Assembly: GCA_017428805.1 (NCBI GenBank)
Contig: JAFRQC010000103.1
Coordinates: 1-30,144, forward strand
DNA: 30,144 bases
Direction: 5' to 3'
DNA from: Prevotella sp.
GTDB lineage: Bacteria > Bacteroidota > Bacteroidia > Bacteroidales > Bacteroidaceae
The translations under genes were made by a program, and so were the position numbers. Positions 15,201-23,681 of the stretch are shown here, one piece after another (the stretch's first letter is position 1; every line of letters starts with the position of its first letter). Below the pieces are notes generated by a model. It ran no database searches. It saw only the letters and a list, made by a program, of their open reading frames with translations, and was not told the DNA's origin.

Positions 15201-16724
15201 TTACTGTTTCAGTTTGCTGAGTACTTCTTTTGCCTCCGGTACGCCTTGAGCCTCAGCCATACGCAGATAGACCTCGGCCTTGGCGGCATCGCCCTTTAGC
15301 AGGCTGAGCACCCCCAGGTTCTGATAGGCTCTTGGATCCGTCTGCCACGGGGCGAGATAACGGTCGGCCTTGTCGAGCTGCCCCTTGGTAAGTGCGATGC
15401 CCGCAGCATTGATGGCTGCTACGGCATTGTCGGGATAGAGGCGTGCTGCAAGATCGACGAGGTCGCTGAACTCGCTGGAGTTACGGTTCAGGCCACTGGC
15501 TGTCTTATAGAGAGACTGCAGTTCAGCCGGTTCACTGGTATTGGCTGTGGGATGCTGCAGGGTGGCGACATACTCGATGCGCTGTACGAATGGGAAGACA
15601 CGCTGTGAGAGCTGGTCGTAAGTCTGTCCGCTGGCGAGCATGCGGATCTGGTCTTCACGGCCATTGGTGATATCTACGTTTTGCATGATGTCGAGGGCTG
15701 CAGAACGGAGTGTCAGGGTATTGTCTGCACCTGTCAGCTGGATGATACGCTGCCAGTCTTCAGCAATCCAGGTGACACTGATGGTCTTGGCAATCTGGCT
15801 GGCGATGAGATATTCCTTCAACTGCTGGGCCCGGGCAGCACTCAGTTGCTCGTTGCGGCGGTAGTTGCCTGTTGGTGCTCCGAAGCCCTGAAGACTGAGT
15901 GAGGCGATGACGGCATCTTGGGGGTCGAGACGTCCTTTCAGTTCTTTGGCAACAGCTTCGCAAAAAGCTTTATCTTTCTGACCGTCGAACTTCAGGCCAT
16001 CAGTGAGTGCAATCGTTCCTCTGACGGTCTGCTCACTGACGGGCAGTGCAGCCGACAGGGGCAGGAAGGGGATCCACTGCTGCGGTGCAGCGGCTACAGG
16101 ACTGCTGACACTGGCCGGGGCAGGCTTGCTGACGAAGACAGGTGCCGGGGCGACTGGGGTTGGCTCAACGGGGGCAGTCTCGTCAGTTTCTGATGAGGAC
16201 AGCGCAGCAAGAGCCACGTCACGAGGTGCGGGGTGATCACAGGGACCTAAGGCAATCTGATCGATTAACTTGTCTTCGTATAGATGTACACTTCCTGTCC
16301 AGCCGCTCTCTTCACTCTCGATATACAGAGAGGCACCGAGCATCCAATCACTGAAAGGAATGGTTGTGTCGTAATCAAAATAGTAAAGTCCCTGCCTTTT
16401 GTCGCGGCGCACTACCGGGACATTCTGTCGCTGGCGTTTCTTGAGGGCAGCCTGGCGCATCTCGTAACGGGAGCGTTCCTTGCCGTTGATGACCACCGAT
16501 GAGAGGGCCTGACGCTGACTGGCATCCTTAAGCACAGGTGTGAAGTTGAGCATCTCGCCACTGTTGAGCACACCGCCATTATAGCTGACGCGCATCTGCA
16601 CCCTCAACAGGTCGCCCTGGAGGGTGAAGCACTCCCCTGAAACATAGATCTGCTCTTTGTAAACCTTCTGTGCCTGTATGCCAACAGACAAGGCCAATGC
16701 TAATAGCAATATATATCTTTTCAT
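15201..16724 (-). CDS. DUF3868 protein with OmpA-like and TPR parts, fimbrial assembly
   Basis: 507 residues with a type I signal peptide (cut after about residue 19, IQAQ). The N-terminal part (20-130) matches DUF3868, found next to Bacteroidales fimbrillin genes. A Pro/Ala/Val-rich linker (about 185-215) follows, then an OmpA-like segment around NEQLSAARAQQLKEYL (about 290-310) which could bind peptidoglycan. The last 100 residues look like TPR repeats (AAINAAGIALTKGQLDKA; VLSLLKGDAAKAEVYL). It follows the DUF3575 gene after three bases. The likely role is to hold or assemble the pilus at the outer membrane; the exact mechanism is not known. Confidence 0.8.
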   Translation of the reverse strand: MKRYILLLALALSVGIQAQKVYKEQIYVSGECFTLQGDLLRVQMRVSYNGGVLNSGEMLNFTPVLKDASQRQALSSVVINGKERSRYEMRQAALKKRQRQNVPVVRRDKRQGLYYFDYDTTIPFSDWMLGASLYIESEESGWTGSVHLYEDKLIDQIALGPCDHPAPRDVALAALSSSETDETAPVEPTPVAPAPVFVSKPAPASVSSPVAAAPQQWIPFLPLSAALPVSEQTVRGTIALTDGLKFDGQKDKAFCEAVAKELKGRLDPQDAVIASLSLQGFGAPTGNYRRNEQLSAARAQQLKEYLIASQIAKTISVTWIAEDWQRIIQLTGADNTLTLRSAALDIMQNVDITNGREDQIRMLASGQTYDQLSQRVFPFVQRIEYVATLQHPTANTSEPAELQSLYKTASGLNRNSSEFSDLVDLAARLYPDNAVAAINAAGIALTKGQLDKADRYLAPWQTDPRAYQNLGVLSLLKGDAAKAEVYLRMAEAQGVPEAKEVLSKLKQ

Positions 16725-16727
16725 TTT

Positions 16728-17276
16728 CTATTTAAGTATGTATACAACGTTGACTCCTGTACCCAAAGGCAGGATGAGACCACTATGGCGGCGCTCGGTC
16801 TTCACACCGTCGTCGAGGCGATCGTAGGCGCAGTGTACAAAGTCAGCCCCGGCAACGAACTCCATACTGAACCGAGTGGAGAGGATGTGGTGATAGCCTA
16901 CCGAGAGTCCACCGCCCACCATCATGCCCTGATGCTGATGGTCGTACAGGTCTCCTATGCGGACCTTTTCTATATTATAACCGCCAACGACGGCATTGAC
17001 TCCGAAGAACAGTCCCGTGAAAGCGCAGTGCGACCAGAATCGGTATTCTGGCTGGAGACTCCAGTTTTTCCATTTGTGGTCACCATATGAGAAAGGATTG
17101 AAAGTGGTCATCAGATTGACAGTCCCTTTATTCCCAACGGCATACTCTGCGCCTAATGAAGGTACGAGCAAAGCATCATAGAGCAGATTGGTCTTGACGG
17201 CCAACATCTGTGAATTGCCCACTGTGGGCATTGCCAGCAGGATCAGAGTTAAGAGACTGTCACGTAGTTTCCTCAC
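16728..17276 (-). CDS. DUF3575 outer-membrane protein, fimbrial operon
   Basis: 182 residues with a signal peptide (MRKLRDSLLTLILLAMPTVG). The start is a GTG at 17276; the next in-frame ATG lies inside the signal peptide, which supports the GTG. LAVKTNLLYDALLVPSLGAE and the alternating hydrophobic strands (WSLQPEYRFW, GGGLSVGYHHIL) are typical of DUF3575, a small beta-barrel family found as first gene of Bacteroidales fimbrial clusters. It is the first gene of the operon and the protein length is usual for the family. It may form the outer-membrane site of the pilus; this is inference from context. Confidence 0.8.
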   Translation of the reverse strand: MRKLRDSLLTLILLAMPTVGNSQMLAVKTNLLYDALLVPSLGAEYAVGNKGTVNLMTTFNPFSYGDHKWKNWSLQPEYRFWSHCAFTGLFFGVNAVVGGYNIEKVRIGDLYDHQHQGMMVGGGLSVGYHHILSTRFSMEFVAGADFVHCAYDRLDDGVKTERRHSGLILPLGTGVNVVYILK

Positions 17277-17709
17277 TTCTTTTCTTTCCCATGCACCCCA
17301 GTCCCTTGGGTGCTATCAATTTAGGTTTTAACCACGAGAGCGTGAGACTGAAATCTCCAATCTCTAAGGTGTGGTCCTAGGAAAACCAATGTGCAAAGAT
17401 ATGTGACACCATCTCACGCTATACACGTGAGAAACCGTGATGTCATCTTGTGCACAAGGTCGAAATTTCCTAGGTTTCACCTCACAAGATGAAGCATAAC
17501 GCTTCTCAATTTTACCAATAAGTCAGAGTCCGCATGCACAAACTCCGCTGCAAATATACGTTAAAAGATTGAAACTTCCAAATATTTAGCGAGAAAAATG
17601 CATTAAACAACGCATTTTATATATGAAACAAGCAAAAGAAGCCATCAATTTACGCGTGTACCTTATTTATATATAATAAAATCCCTGCCAGTTGGCAGGG
17701 ATTCGATTG
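17277..17709 (-). promoter_or_regulatory. Promoter and long palindromic leader of the fimbrial operon
   Basis: These 433 bases hold no gene. On the minus strand TTTG (17579-17582), 20 bases and TATATTTG (17551-17558) form a good promoter, giving a leader of about 270 bases. A second -7 box, TATCTTTG, sits at 17395-17402, with a weak -33. The leader has TCTCACG/CGTGAGA arms (17413-17433), the perfect palindrome CTTGTGCACAAG (17447-17458), a further CGTGAGA at 17341-17347, and two inverted copies of CCTAGGAAA (17376-17384 and 17466-17474) with nearby GGTG words, which enclose the second -7 box. The layout suggests strong regulation, perhaps inversion, but the inverted copies are short and imperfect. 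Confidence 0.5.
17680..17703 (-). terminator. Intrinsic terminator after lpxA
   Basis: AATCCCTGCC and GGCAGGGATT form a perfect 10-bp stem around a 4-base loop, followed on the minus strand by TTTTATTATA. It begins six bases after the lpxA stop and ends the efflux/lpxA operon before the fimbrial promoter. Confidence 0.85.
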
Positions 17710-18486
17710 TTATTTACACATAATGCCGCGCTTGGAGTTTTCCAGGAAGCGGATGATGTTCTGGATCTCCGGGCTGTCGGGCACCTGCTCGCGGATCTGA
17801 TTAATCACATCGAAGGTGCTCGTCTTTCCGTGGAAGAGCAGACGATAGGCGTTGGCGATGTGCTTCTGCACCTTCTCGTCGATACCCGCATTGTTCATCA
17901 TCGTGTTGTTGGGGCCGCCATATTCGATGGGCTTGCCGCCAGCGACGACATACGGCGGGATGTCGTGAGAGAAGGTCGTGCCTGCCTGCACCATGGCCAG
18001 GCGCCCCACGCGTGTCTTGGCATTCTGGATGACGGAACTGGAGAAGATGGCGCCGTTGTGGATCTCACAGTCGCCTGCAATCTTCACACCGTAGCCGAAG
18101 ACACAGTGGTCGCCAATGACGGTATCGTGGCTCACATGGGTACCCTCGAAGAGGAAGTTGTTGTTGCCGATCTTCGTCACGCCGTCGCGGTTGGTACCAC
18201 GATTGATGACGACGTTCTCGCGTATGACATTGTTGTCGCCAATCTCCACGTACGACTTGGCACCGCGGAAGTTGAAGTCCTGCGGCAGGGCAGCGATGAC
18301 GGAGCCCTGGTGGATCTTGTTGTTGTTGCCGATACGGGAGCCGTCGCAGATGCTGACGAAGGGGAAGATGATGCAGTTGTCACCGATCTCCACGTCGTCC
18401 TCGATATACACGAAGGGGAATATCTTACAGTTGTTGCCGATCTTCGCCTTGGGAGAAATCTCGGCTTTGGGAGAAATTTCGTTCAT
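17710..18486 (-). CDS. lpxA: UDP-N-acetylglucosamine O-acyltransferase LpxA
   Basis: 258 residues from the ATG at 18486; a GTG at 18495 would add three residues. It moves a hydroxyacyl chain from ACP to UDP-GlcNAc in the first step of lipid A synthesis, in the cytoplasm. Hexapeptide repeats of the left-handed beta helix are plain (IGNNCKIFPFVYIEDD, IGDNCIIFPFV, IGNNNKIHQGSV). The catalytic His is His120 (SHDTVIGD), with His117 just before. PQDFNF, the AGGKPIEYGGPN segment and the helical end (VQKHIANAYRLL) are typical of Bacteroidetes LpxA. In relatives lpxA normally follows lpxD and lpxC-fabZ; here it stands alone as the last gene of an efflux operon, so it may be a relocated or second copy. 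Confidence 0.9.
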   Translation of the reverse strand: MNEISPKAEISPKAKIGNNCKIFPFVYIEDDVEIGDNCIIFPFVSICDGSRIGNNNKIHQGSVIAALPQDFNFRGAKSYVEIGDNNVIRENVVINRGTNRDGVTKIGNNNFLFEGTHVSHDTVIGDHCVFGYGVKIAGDCEIHNGAIFSSSVIQNAKTRVGRLAMVQAGTTFSHDIPPYVVAGGKPIEYGGPNNTMMNNAGIDEKVQKHIANAYRLLFHGKTSTFDVINQIREQVPDSPEIQNIIRFLENSKRGIMCK

Positions 18487-18501
18487 TTCATTCACTTTTT
18501 T

Positions 18502-18536
18502 AGGAGTAAGGAGAAAAGGAGTAAGGAGAGAAGTAG
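18502..18536. repeat. GGAGTAA heptamer repeat, left copy
   Basis: About four to five imperfect 7-bp units (GGAGTAA, GGAGAAA, GGAGAGA) in the gap between lpxA and the four-helix-bundle gene. An 18-bp word, AAGGAGTAAGGAGAGAAG, is repeated inverted at 18921-18958. Confidence 0.7.
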
Positions 18537-18543
18537 AAATGAC

Positions 18544-18918
18544 TTAAAGGTAATTTCTATCCTTGATCCCTTTATAATAGGCATTCAACAACCTACTCAC
18601 TTCCTCAATACTCTGGTTCATATTATTATACTTACTTTCATCTATGTAATCGAGATCATAAGAGAGAAGAATATAGTATCTGCATTCTTCCAGACTGCCT
18701 TGAGAGATATTCAGGAATCGCAGTTTGTCTGCAATACCATCTTTTCTATACCCCTCAGCAATATTAGCGGCAATAGAAACTGCTGCTCTTGTAAATTGCG
18801 ACCATAATCCATGGCGCTCGTATGCAGGAAATGATGCACAGGTTTTATAGACCATCACGACAAAAGCATGTGCCTTCTGCCAAGCGACAATCTCTTTGAA
18901 ACTCTGCGTCATATTCAT
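18544..18918 (-). CDS. Four-helix-bundle protein (IVS/S23 family)
   Basis: 124 residues starting MNMTQSFKEIVAWQKAHAF. The motifs AWQKAHAF, AAVSIAANIAEGYRK and GSLEECRYYILLS are those of the TIGR02436 family, first seen in intervening sequences of 23S rRNA genes and related to the accessory proteins of diversity-generating retroelements. Here it stands alone, without rRNA or reverse transcriptase nearby. Inverted heptamer repeats lie directly on both sides, and it sits inside an otherwise tight operon between the outer-membrane factor and lpxA. This looks like a small inserted cassette. The molecular role of stand-alone members is not known. A second ATG at 18912 is an equally possible start. 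Confidence 0.85.
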   Translation of the reverse strand: MNMTQSFKEIVAWQKAHAFVVMVYKTCASFPAYERHGLWSQFTRAAVSIAANIAEGYRKDGIADKLRFLNISQGSLEECRYYILLSYDLDYIDESKYNNMNQSIEEVSRLLNAYYKGIKDRNYL

Positions 18919-18920
18919 AT

Positions 18921-18958
18921 CTACTTACTCCTTCTCTCCTTACTCCTTCTCTCCTTTT
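18921..18958. repeat. GGAGTAA heptamer repeat, right (inverted) copy
   Basis: Units of TTACTCC and TCTCTCC on the plus strand, the inverse of 18502-18536. It fills the gap between the stop of the outer-membrane factor and the four-helix-bundle gene. Confidence 0.7.
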
Positions 18959-18959
18959 A

Positions 18960-20357
18960 TCACTTAGCTCCGCCTCCGAGGGCCTGGTAGAGGTTGACGA
19001 CAGCCTGCATGCGGCTGAACTGATCGCTGACCTCGTTGATCTCGGCGTTGAGCAGGTTGCTCTGGGCAGAGATCACCTCCAGGTAAGTGGTGTTGGACGA
19101 TGACTCCATCAGCTTCTTGGTATCCTCGACATTCTGCTTGAGGACGGTCACACGCTTGGCGTCGAGAACGGTCTTATCCGTATAGGCATTATAGGACGAC
19201 AGGGCGTTGGACACCTCGTTGCCAGCCTTGTAGACAGAGTTCTGCCAGGTGTTGAAGGCCTGCTCGTACTTATCCTTGGCCACCTTCAGGCCAGCCACGA
19301 TCTGTCCGTGCTGGAAGATGGGCTGCACGAGGGAGCCTACAGCCGACAGGAGCCACTTGCCGGGATTGACCATACCATTGTTGTTGGTAAACGCAGCGGT
19401 ACCTGTCACGGTGATGTTCGGATAGAAGCGGCTGCGGGCCGTCTCCACGTCATAGAAGCACTGTGCCAGAGCCATCTCGTTGGCATGCACGTCGGCACGG
19501 TTGGCAAGCATCTGGATGCCCACACCCGTCGAGAACTCCGAAGGCAGGCTCTGGTTGGCAAAGGTGCTGCGGGCAATCGTCTGTCCGGGCTGGCCGATGA
19601 GCAGTGAGAGCGAGTTCTCCATCTCCCGGATCTGGCGCTGAAGGTCGATCTTCTGCGTCTGCACCTGATAGTAGGCAGCCTCGGCACTCTGCACGGCGGT
19701 AGAGCGGTAGCCGATACGGTTGTTGTGCATGAACTGCATCTTCTCCCAAGTCTCCTTCGTCAGCTGCTCCATGTCGGTGACGATCTCCACCTGGCGGTCG
19801 AGCATCAGAAGGGTATAATAGAGGTTGGCGATGCCTGAGATGATGTTACACTTCACCACCGTCTGATAGTCCTTGGTGGCGAGCAGCTGCATCTGGGTAG
19901 AGCGCTTCACGGAGAGCAGGTTGCCAAAGAGGTCGAGGTTCCAGCTGGCAGAGACGGGCAGCGTGTAGGACTTTGTGGCAGCGGCGCCGTCGAACGATGC
20001 CAGCGTGCCCTGCGGCGAGACAGCCACGGAGGGCAGGAAGGCCAGCTTGGCCACCTTCAGCGCCTCGGTGACCATGTGGACATTGAGGGCGGCATTGAGC
20101 AGGTCGGGATTGTTGTCGAGTCCCTGCTGGATGAGCGTCTGCAGCTGAGGGTCTGTGAAGACGCTGCGCCAAGGCAGGTTGCCGAACGACGCCGTGTCCT
20201 GTACGGCGAGCGTATCAGTGAGAGACACGGTATCGCGCACCAGCCCCTTCGCATCCACCTCAGGACGCTCGTATTTGTTATAGAGTCCGCACCCTGACAG
20301 CAACGATACAGCAATTAAAAAATTAAAAGACTTAAAAATTATATTCTTCATACTCAT
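18960..20357 (-). CDS. Outer-membrane factor lipoprotein of an RND efflux pump (TolC/OprM/NodT type)
   Basis: 465 residues. A lipoprotein signal ends at LLSGC (about residue 23), followed by the family's YNKYERPEVD. Residues 55-75 have the LPWRSVFTDPQLQTLI motif, and two outer-membrane-efflux repeats follow, each with long helices (NPDLLNAALNVHMV; LANRADVHANEMALAQCFYDVETARSRFYPNITVTG). It forms the trimeric exit channel that takes substrates from the inner-membrane pump across the outer membrane. It is the third gene of the operon, 34 bp after the pump gene, which is the usual adaptor-pump-channel order. Length is normal for the family. The start could be at 20357 or at the ATG two codons later. 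Confidence 0.93.
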   Translation of the reverse strand: MSMKNIIFKSFNFLIAVSLLSGCGLYNKYERPEVDAKGLVRDTVSLTDTLAVQDTASFGNLPWRSVFTDPQLQTLIQQGLDNNPDLLNAALNVHMVTEALKVAKLAFLPSVAVSPQGTLASFDGAAATKSYTLPVSASWNLDLFGNLLSVKRSTQMQLLATKDYQTVVKCNIISGIANLYYTLLMLDRQVEIVTDMEQLTKETWEKMQFMHNNRIGYRSTAVQSAEAAYYQVQTQKIDLQRQIREMENSLSLLIGQPGQTIARSTFANQSLPSEFSTGVGIQMLANRADVHANEMALAQCFYDVETARSRFYPNITVTGTAAFTNNNGMVNPGKWLLSAVGSLVQPIFQHGQIVAGLKVAKDKYEQAFNTWQNSVYKAGNEVSNALSSYNAYTDKTVLDAKRVTVLKQNVEDTKKLMESSSNTTYLEVISAQSNLLNAEINEVSDQFSRMQAVVNLYQALGGGAK

Positions 20358-20391
20358 TCCTTTTCAATTTTATAATTCTTTAATTTTTTAA

Positions 20392-23300
20392 TTATTTCTC
20401 TAATTCGTAGTCCACTGGTTTTGCATGTGCATACTGAGCCAGCTCGGCTGCCACAGCCTCGTTCTCTTCATCCTCGAACTTCATCGGGCGGAACTTCTCC
20501 TGGATCGACTGGAAGATGACAAACAGGGCGGGCACGACGAATATCTGGATGAGCGTACCAACGAGCATACCACCCACGGCAGCGGCACCCAGCGTCTGGT
20601 TACCATTCTTACCCACACCCGATGCGAACATCATCGGCAACAGTCCGATAACCATAGCCAGAGATGTCATCAGGATAGGACGCAGACGGGCTGCGGCACC
20701 CAGTACGGCCGACCACGAGATGGCCATACCCGTTTCGCGGCGCTCGAGGGCGAACTGCACGATCAGGATGGCGTTCTTGGCCAACAGACCGATCAGCATG
20801 ATCAGCGAGATCTGCATATAGATATCGTTGGCATGGCCAAACATGGAGGTGAAGAGGAATGCGCCTGCCAGTCCGAAGGGTACGGAGAGCACCACCGACA
20901 GCGGCAGGATGTACGACTCGTACTGTGCGGAAAGGATCAGGTAGATGAACACGAAGCACAGCAGGAAGATGAGCGCCGTAGAGTTGCTGGCAGCAGCCTC
21001 CGAGCGCGTCAGACCAGAATAGTCGTAGGTGTAACCCGTAGGCAGCACCTGTTCTGCCACCTCCTGCACGGCCTTGATGGCCTCACCCGAAGAGTAGCCG
21101 CTGGCCACCGTCGCCGTCACGTTGATGGAGGTGAAGAGGTTGAAGCGGTTGATGTTCGACGGGCCATAGACACAGTTCAGCGTACAGAACTCCTTCACTG
21201 GCGACATGCCAGCACTCGTGCGTACATATATATTATTAAGAGAGGCCTCCGTCATACGCGTCTCTGGCGAGCCCTGCACCATCACACGGTAGAGCTTACC
21301 GTAGGCATTGAAGTTTGAGGCATAGAGTCCGCCATAGTAACCCTGCAGCGTGGTGAGCACCACACGCGGCGAGATGCCTGCCTGCTTACACTTGGCCACG
21401 TCGACAGAGATCATATACTGCGGATAGTTCGGGTTGTACGAGGTCTGGGCCGTCTGGATCTCCGGACGCTTGTTCAGCTCAGCCAGATACTCCTTCACGA
21501 TATCAAAGAAGTGCGTCAGGTCGCCACCCGTGCGGTCCTGCATCACCAGCGAGATACCCGAGTTGGCAGAGAAGCCAGGGATCATAGGCGGTGCGAAGGC
21601 CAGGATCTGTGCATCCTTGATGTGGGCAGTCTTGATGAATATCTGAGCCTGCACACCCGTGGCATCATACGGATTGAGGAAGAAGCGGTAGATGCCGTCG
21701 CCCTGCCACAGTCCGGAGAGCTTCCACCAGAATCCCTTCTGACGCTCTGAGAATGGCTTCAGCTTGATGATGAACGTAGCCTGGTCGGAACCGGCACCAG
21801 CGATGAAGTTATAACCCTGAATCTGCTCACGGCTCTGGATGGCAGGGTCGGCAGCCAGGATAGAGTCTACCTCGTTGATGATCTGGGTAGTACGGGCCAC
21901 AGAGGTAGCTGGCGGCATGGAGACTGTACAGAAGAGTGTACCCGTATCCTCATCAGGCACCAGTCCCGTCTTCGTGGTAAACATTGTCACGCCCAGCACG
22001 ACGATACCCACGATGGCGGCGATGATGATAGCCAGCGGCTTGCGCACCAGCTTCTCCACGATACCTTTATATTTATTAGTGGTAGTGGTGAAGGCGGTAT
22101 TGAAGGCAGCGTGGAAGCGGTCTATGCGCGACATCTTCTTATGGCCCTCACCATCGTGAGGCTTCAGGAAGATGGCACAGAGGGCAGGCGACAGCGTCAG
22201 GGCGTTCAGGGCCGAGATGAAGATAGCCACAGCCATCGTCACACCGAACTCACGGTAGAACGTACCCGTCACACCACCCATGAACGACACAGGGATAAAC
22301 ACCGAGGCCATCACCAGCGTGATAGAGATGATGGCGCCCGAGATCTCGTTCATGGCGTCGATAGAGGCCGTCAGCGTCGACTTATAGCCCTGGTCGAGCT
22401 TGGCATGGACGGCCTCAACCACCACGATGGCATCGTCGACCACGATGGCGATAGCCAGCAGCAAGGCCGAAAGTACGAGCAGGTTGATGGAGAAGCCGAA
22501 CACCTCGAGGAAGAAGAACGTACCTATCAGTGACACAGGGACAGCGATCAGCGGGATCATCGTAGAGCGCCAGTCCTGCAGGAACACATAGATCACGATG
22601 AACACCAGGATCAAGGTGAATATCAGCGTGAAGACCACCTCCTCGATAGAGGCATAGAGGAACTCCGTCACGTCGTAGTTGATCTTATACATCATACCCG
22701 GCGGGAACAGCTTGGCCTGCTCCTCCAGTTCCTTCTTCACCTGCTTGGCAATCTCGTTGGCGTTAGAGCCGGCGATCTGCTGCACCATACCCATCACAGA
22801 GGGGATGTTGTTGTTCTTCATCGACACGGAGTACTGCTGTCCGCCGAGTTCAATCTTGGCCACATCCTTCAGCTTCAGCGTCTGTCCGTTGCGGTCGCTG
22901 GAGATGATGATGTTGCCGAACTCCTCTGCCGTCTTCAGACGACCCGTGTAGCGCATGGCATACTCGTAGGCCACGTTCGACTCCTGTCCGAACGAACCAG
23001 GTGCAGCCTCGATGTTCTGCTCAGCCAGTACGCCCGTGATGTCGCTCGGCATCAGGTTGTACTGCTTCATCACGTCGGGCTTCAGCCAGATACGCATCGA
23101 GTAGGTCTTCAGACCAGGCGACTGCACGTCACCCACACCCTGGATACGCTTGATGGCAGGCACGATGTTGATGTTGTTGTAGTTCGTGAGGAACTGGTCG
23201 TCGTAACGGCCATCAGAGGTGAGGGTGAACATCAGCACCTGTGAGGTCTGACGCTTCATCACCGTCACACCGATCTGCGTCACCTCGGCAGGCAGCAAGG

Positions 23301-23646
23301 CCAGAGCCTGCGAGACGCGGTTCTGCACGTTGACGGCACACATATCGGCATTCATTCCCTGACGGAAGAGCACCTGTATCTGTGCCGATCCGGATGATGC
23401 CGTAGAGGAGATATAGTCCATGCCTTCCACACCGTTGATACTCTCTTCGAGCGGTGTGATGACAGAATTCTTCACCGTCTCAGCATCGGCACCAGGATAG
23501 CTGGTGAACACGACGACGGTAGGCGGCGCGATGTCTGGATACTGCTCGATAGGCAGCGATGCCAGACCTATAAAGCCCAAGAGCACGATAGCGATAGATA
23601 TCACCGTCGAAAGCACAGGGCGCTTGATAAATGTTGTAAAAGTCAT
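20392..23646 (-). CDS. RND multidrug efflux pump, HAE1 family (AcrB/MexB-like)
   Basis: 1084 residues. It is the inner-membrane proton-driven pump of a tripartite efflux system. It starts MTFTTFIKRPVLSTVI, with the first membrane helix at about 10-30. The proton relay is complete: Asp404 and Asp405 in IAIVVDDAIVVVEAV and Lys957 in GLLAKNAILIVQF. The FMGGVTGTFYREFGVTMA motif of the first half and the two large porter parts are present. The protein is about 35-40 residues longer than AcrB. It is 35 bp after the adaptor gene and 34 bp before the channel gene. The natural substrates cannot be told from sequence. Confidence 0.95.
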   Translation of the reverse strand: MTFTTFIKRPVLSTVISIAIVLLGFIGLASLPIEQYPDIAPPTVVVFTSYPGADAETVKNSVITPLEESINGVEGMDYISSTASSGSAQIQVLFRQGMNADMCAVNVQNRVSQALALLPAEVTQIGVTVMKRQTSQVLMFTLTSDGRYDDQFLTNYNNINIVPAIKRIQGVGDVQSPGLKTYSMRIWLKPDVMKQYNLMPSDITGVLAEQNIEAAPGSFGQESNVAYEYAMRYTGRLKTAEEFGNIIISSDRNGQTLKLKDVAKIELGGQQYSVSMKNNNIPSVMGMVQQIAGSNANEIAKQVKKELEEQAKLFPPGMMYKINYDVTEFLYASIEEVVFTLIFTLILVFIVIYVFLQDWRSTMIPLIAVPVSLIGTFFFLEVFGFSINLLVLSALLLAIAIVVDDAIVVVEAVHAKLDQGYKSTLTASIDAMNEISGAIISITLVMASVFIPVSFMGGVTGTFYREFGVTMAVAIFISALNALTLSPALCAIFLKPHDGEGHKKMSRIDRFHAAFNTAFTTTTNKYKGIVEKLVRKPLAIIIAAIVGIVVLGVTMFTTKTGLVPDEDTGTLFCTVSMPPATSVARTTQIINEVDSILAADPAIQSREQIQGYNFIAGAGSDQATFIIKLKPFSERQKGFWWKLSGLWQGDGIYRFFLNPYDATGVQAQIFIKTAHIKDAQILAFAPPMIPGFSANSGISLVMQDRTGGDLTHFFDIVKEYLAELNKRPEIQTAQTSYNPNYPQYMISVDVAKCKQAGISPRVVLTTLQGYYGGLYASNFNAYGKLYRVMVQGSPETRMTEASLNNIYVRTSAGMSPVKEFCTLNCVYGPSNINRFNLFTSINVTATVASGYSSGEAIKAVQEVAEQVLPTGYTYDYSGLTRSEAAASNSTALIFLLCFVFIYLILSAQYESYILPLSVVLSVPFGLAGAFLFTSMFGHANDIYMQISLIMLIGLLAKNAILIVQFALERRETGMAISWSAVLGAAARLRPILMTSLAMVIGLLPMMFASGVGKNGNQTLGAAAVGGMLVGTLIQIFVVPALFVIFQSIQEKFRPMKFEDEENEAVAAELAQYAHAKPVDYELEK

Positions 23647-23681
23647 ACCTATTTACAATTTGTCAACTTACGATCTACAAA

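Noticed and set aside
17692..18807. Plus-strand open frame of 371 codons over lpxA
   Set aside because: The minus strand encodes LpxA and the four-helix-bundle protein with clear motifs; the plus frame is a low-complexity shadow and would start inside a terminator.
20425..21318. Plus-strand open frame of 297 codons, rich in His, Arg and Gln
   Set aside because: Antisense of the RND pump gene; its composition is what a reversed GC-rich coding strand gives.
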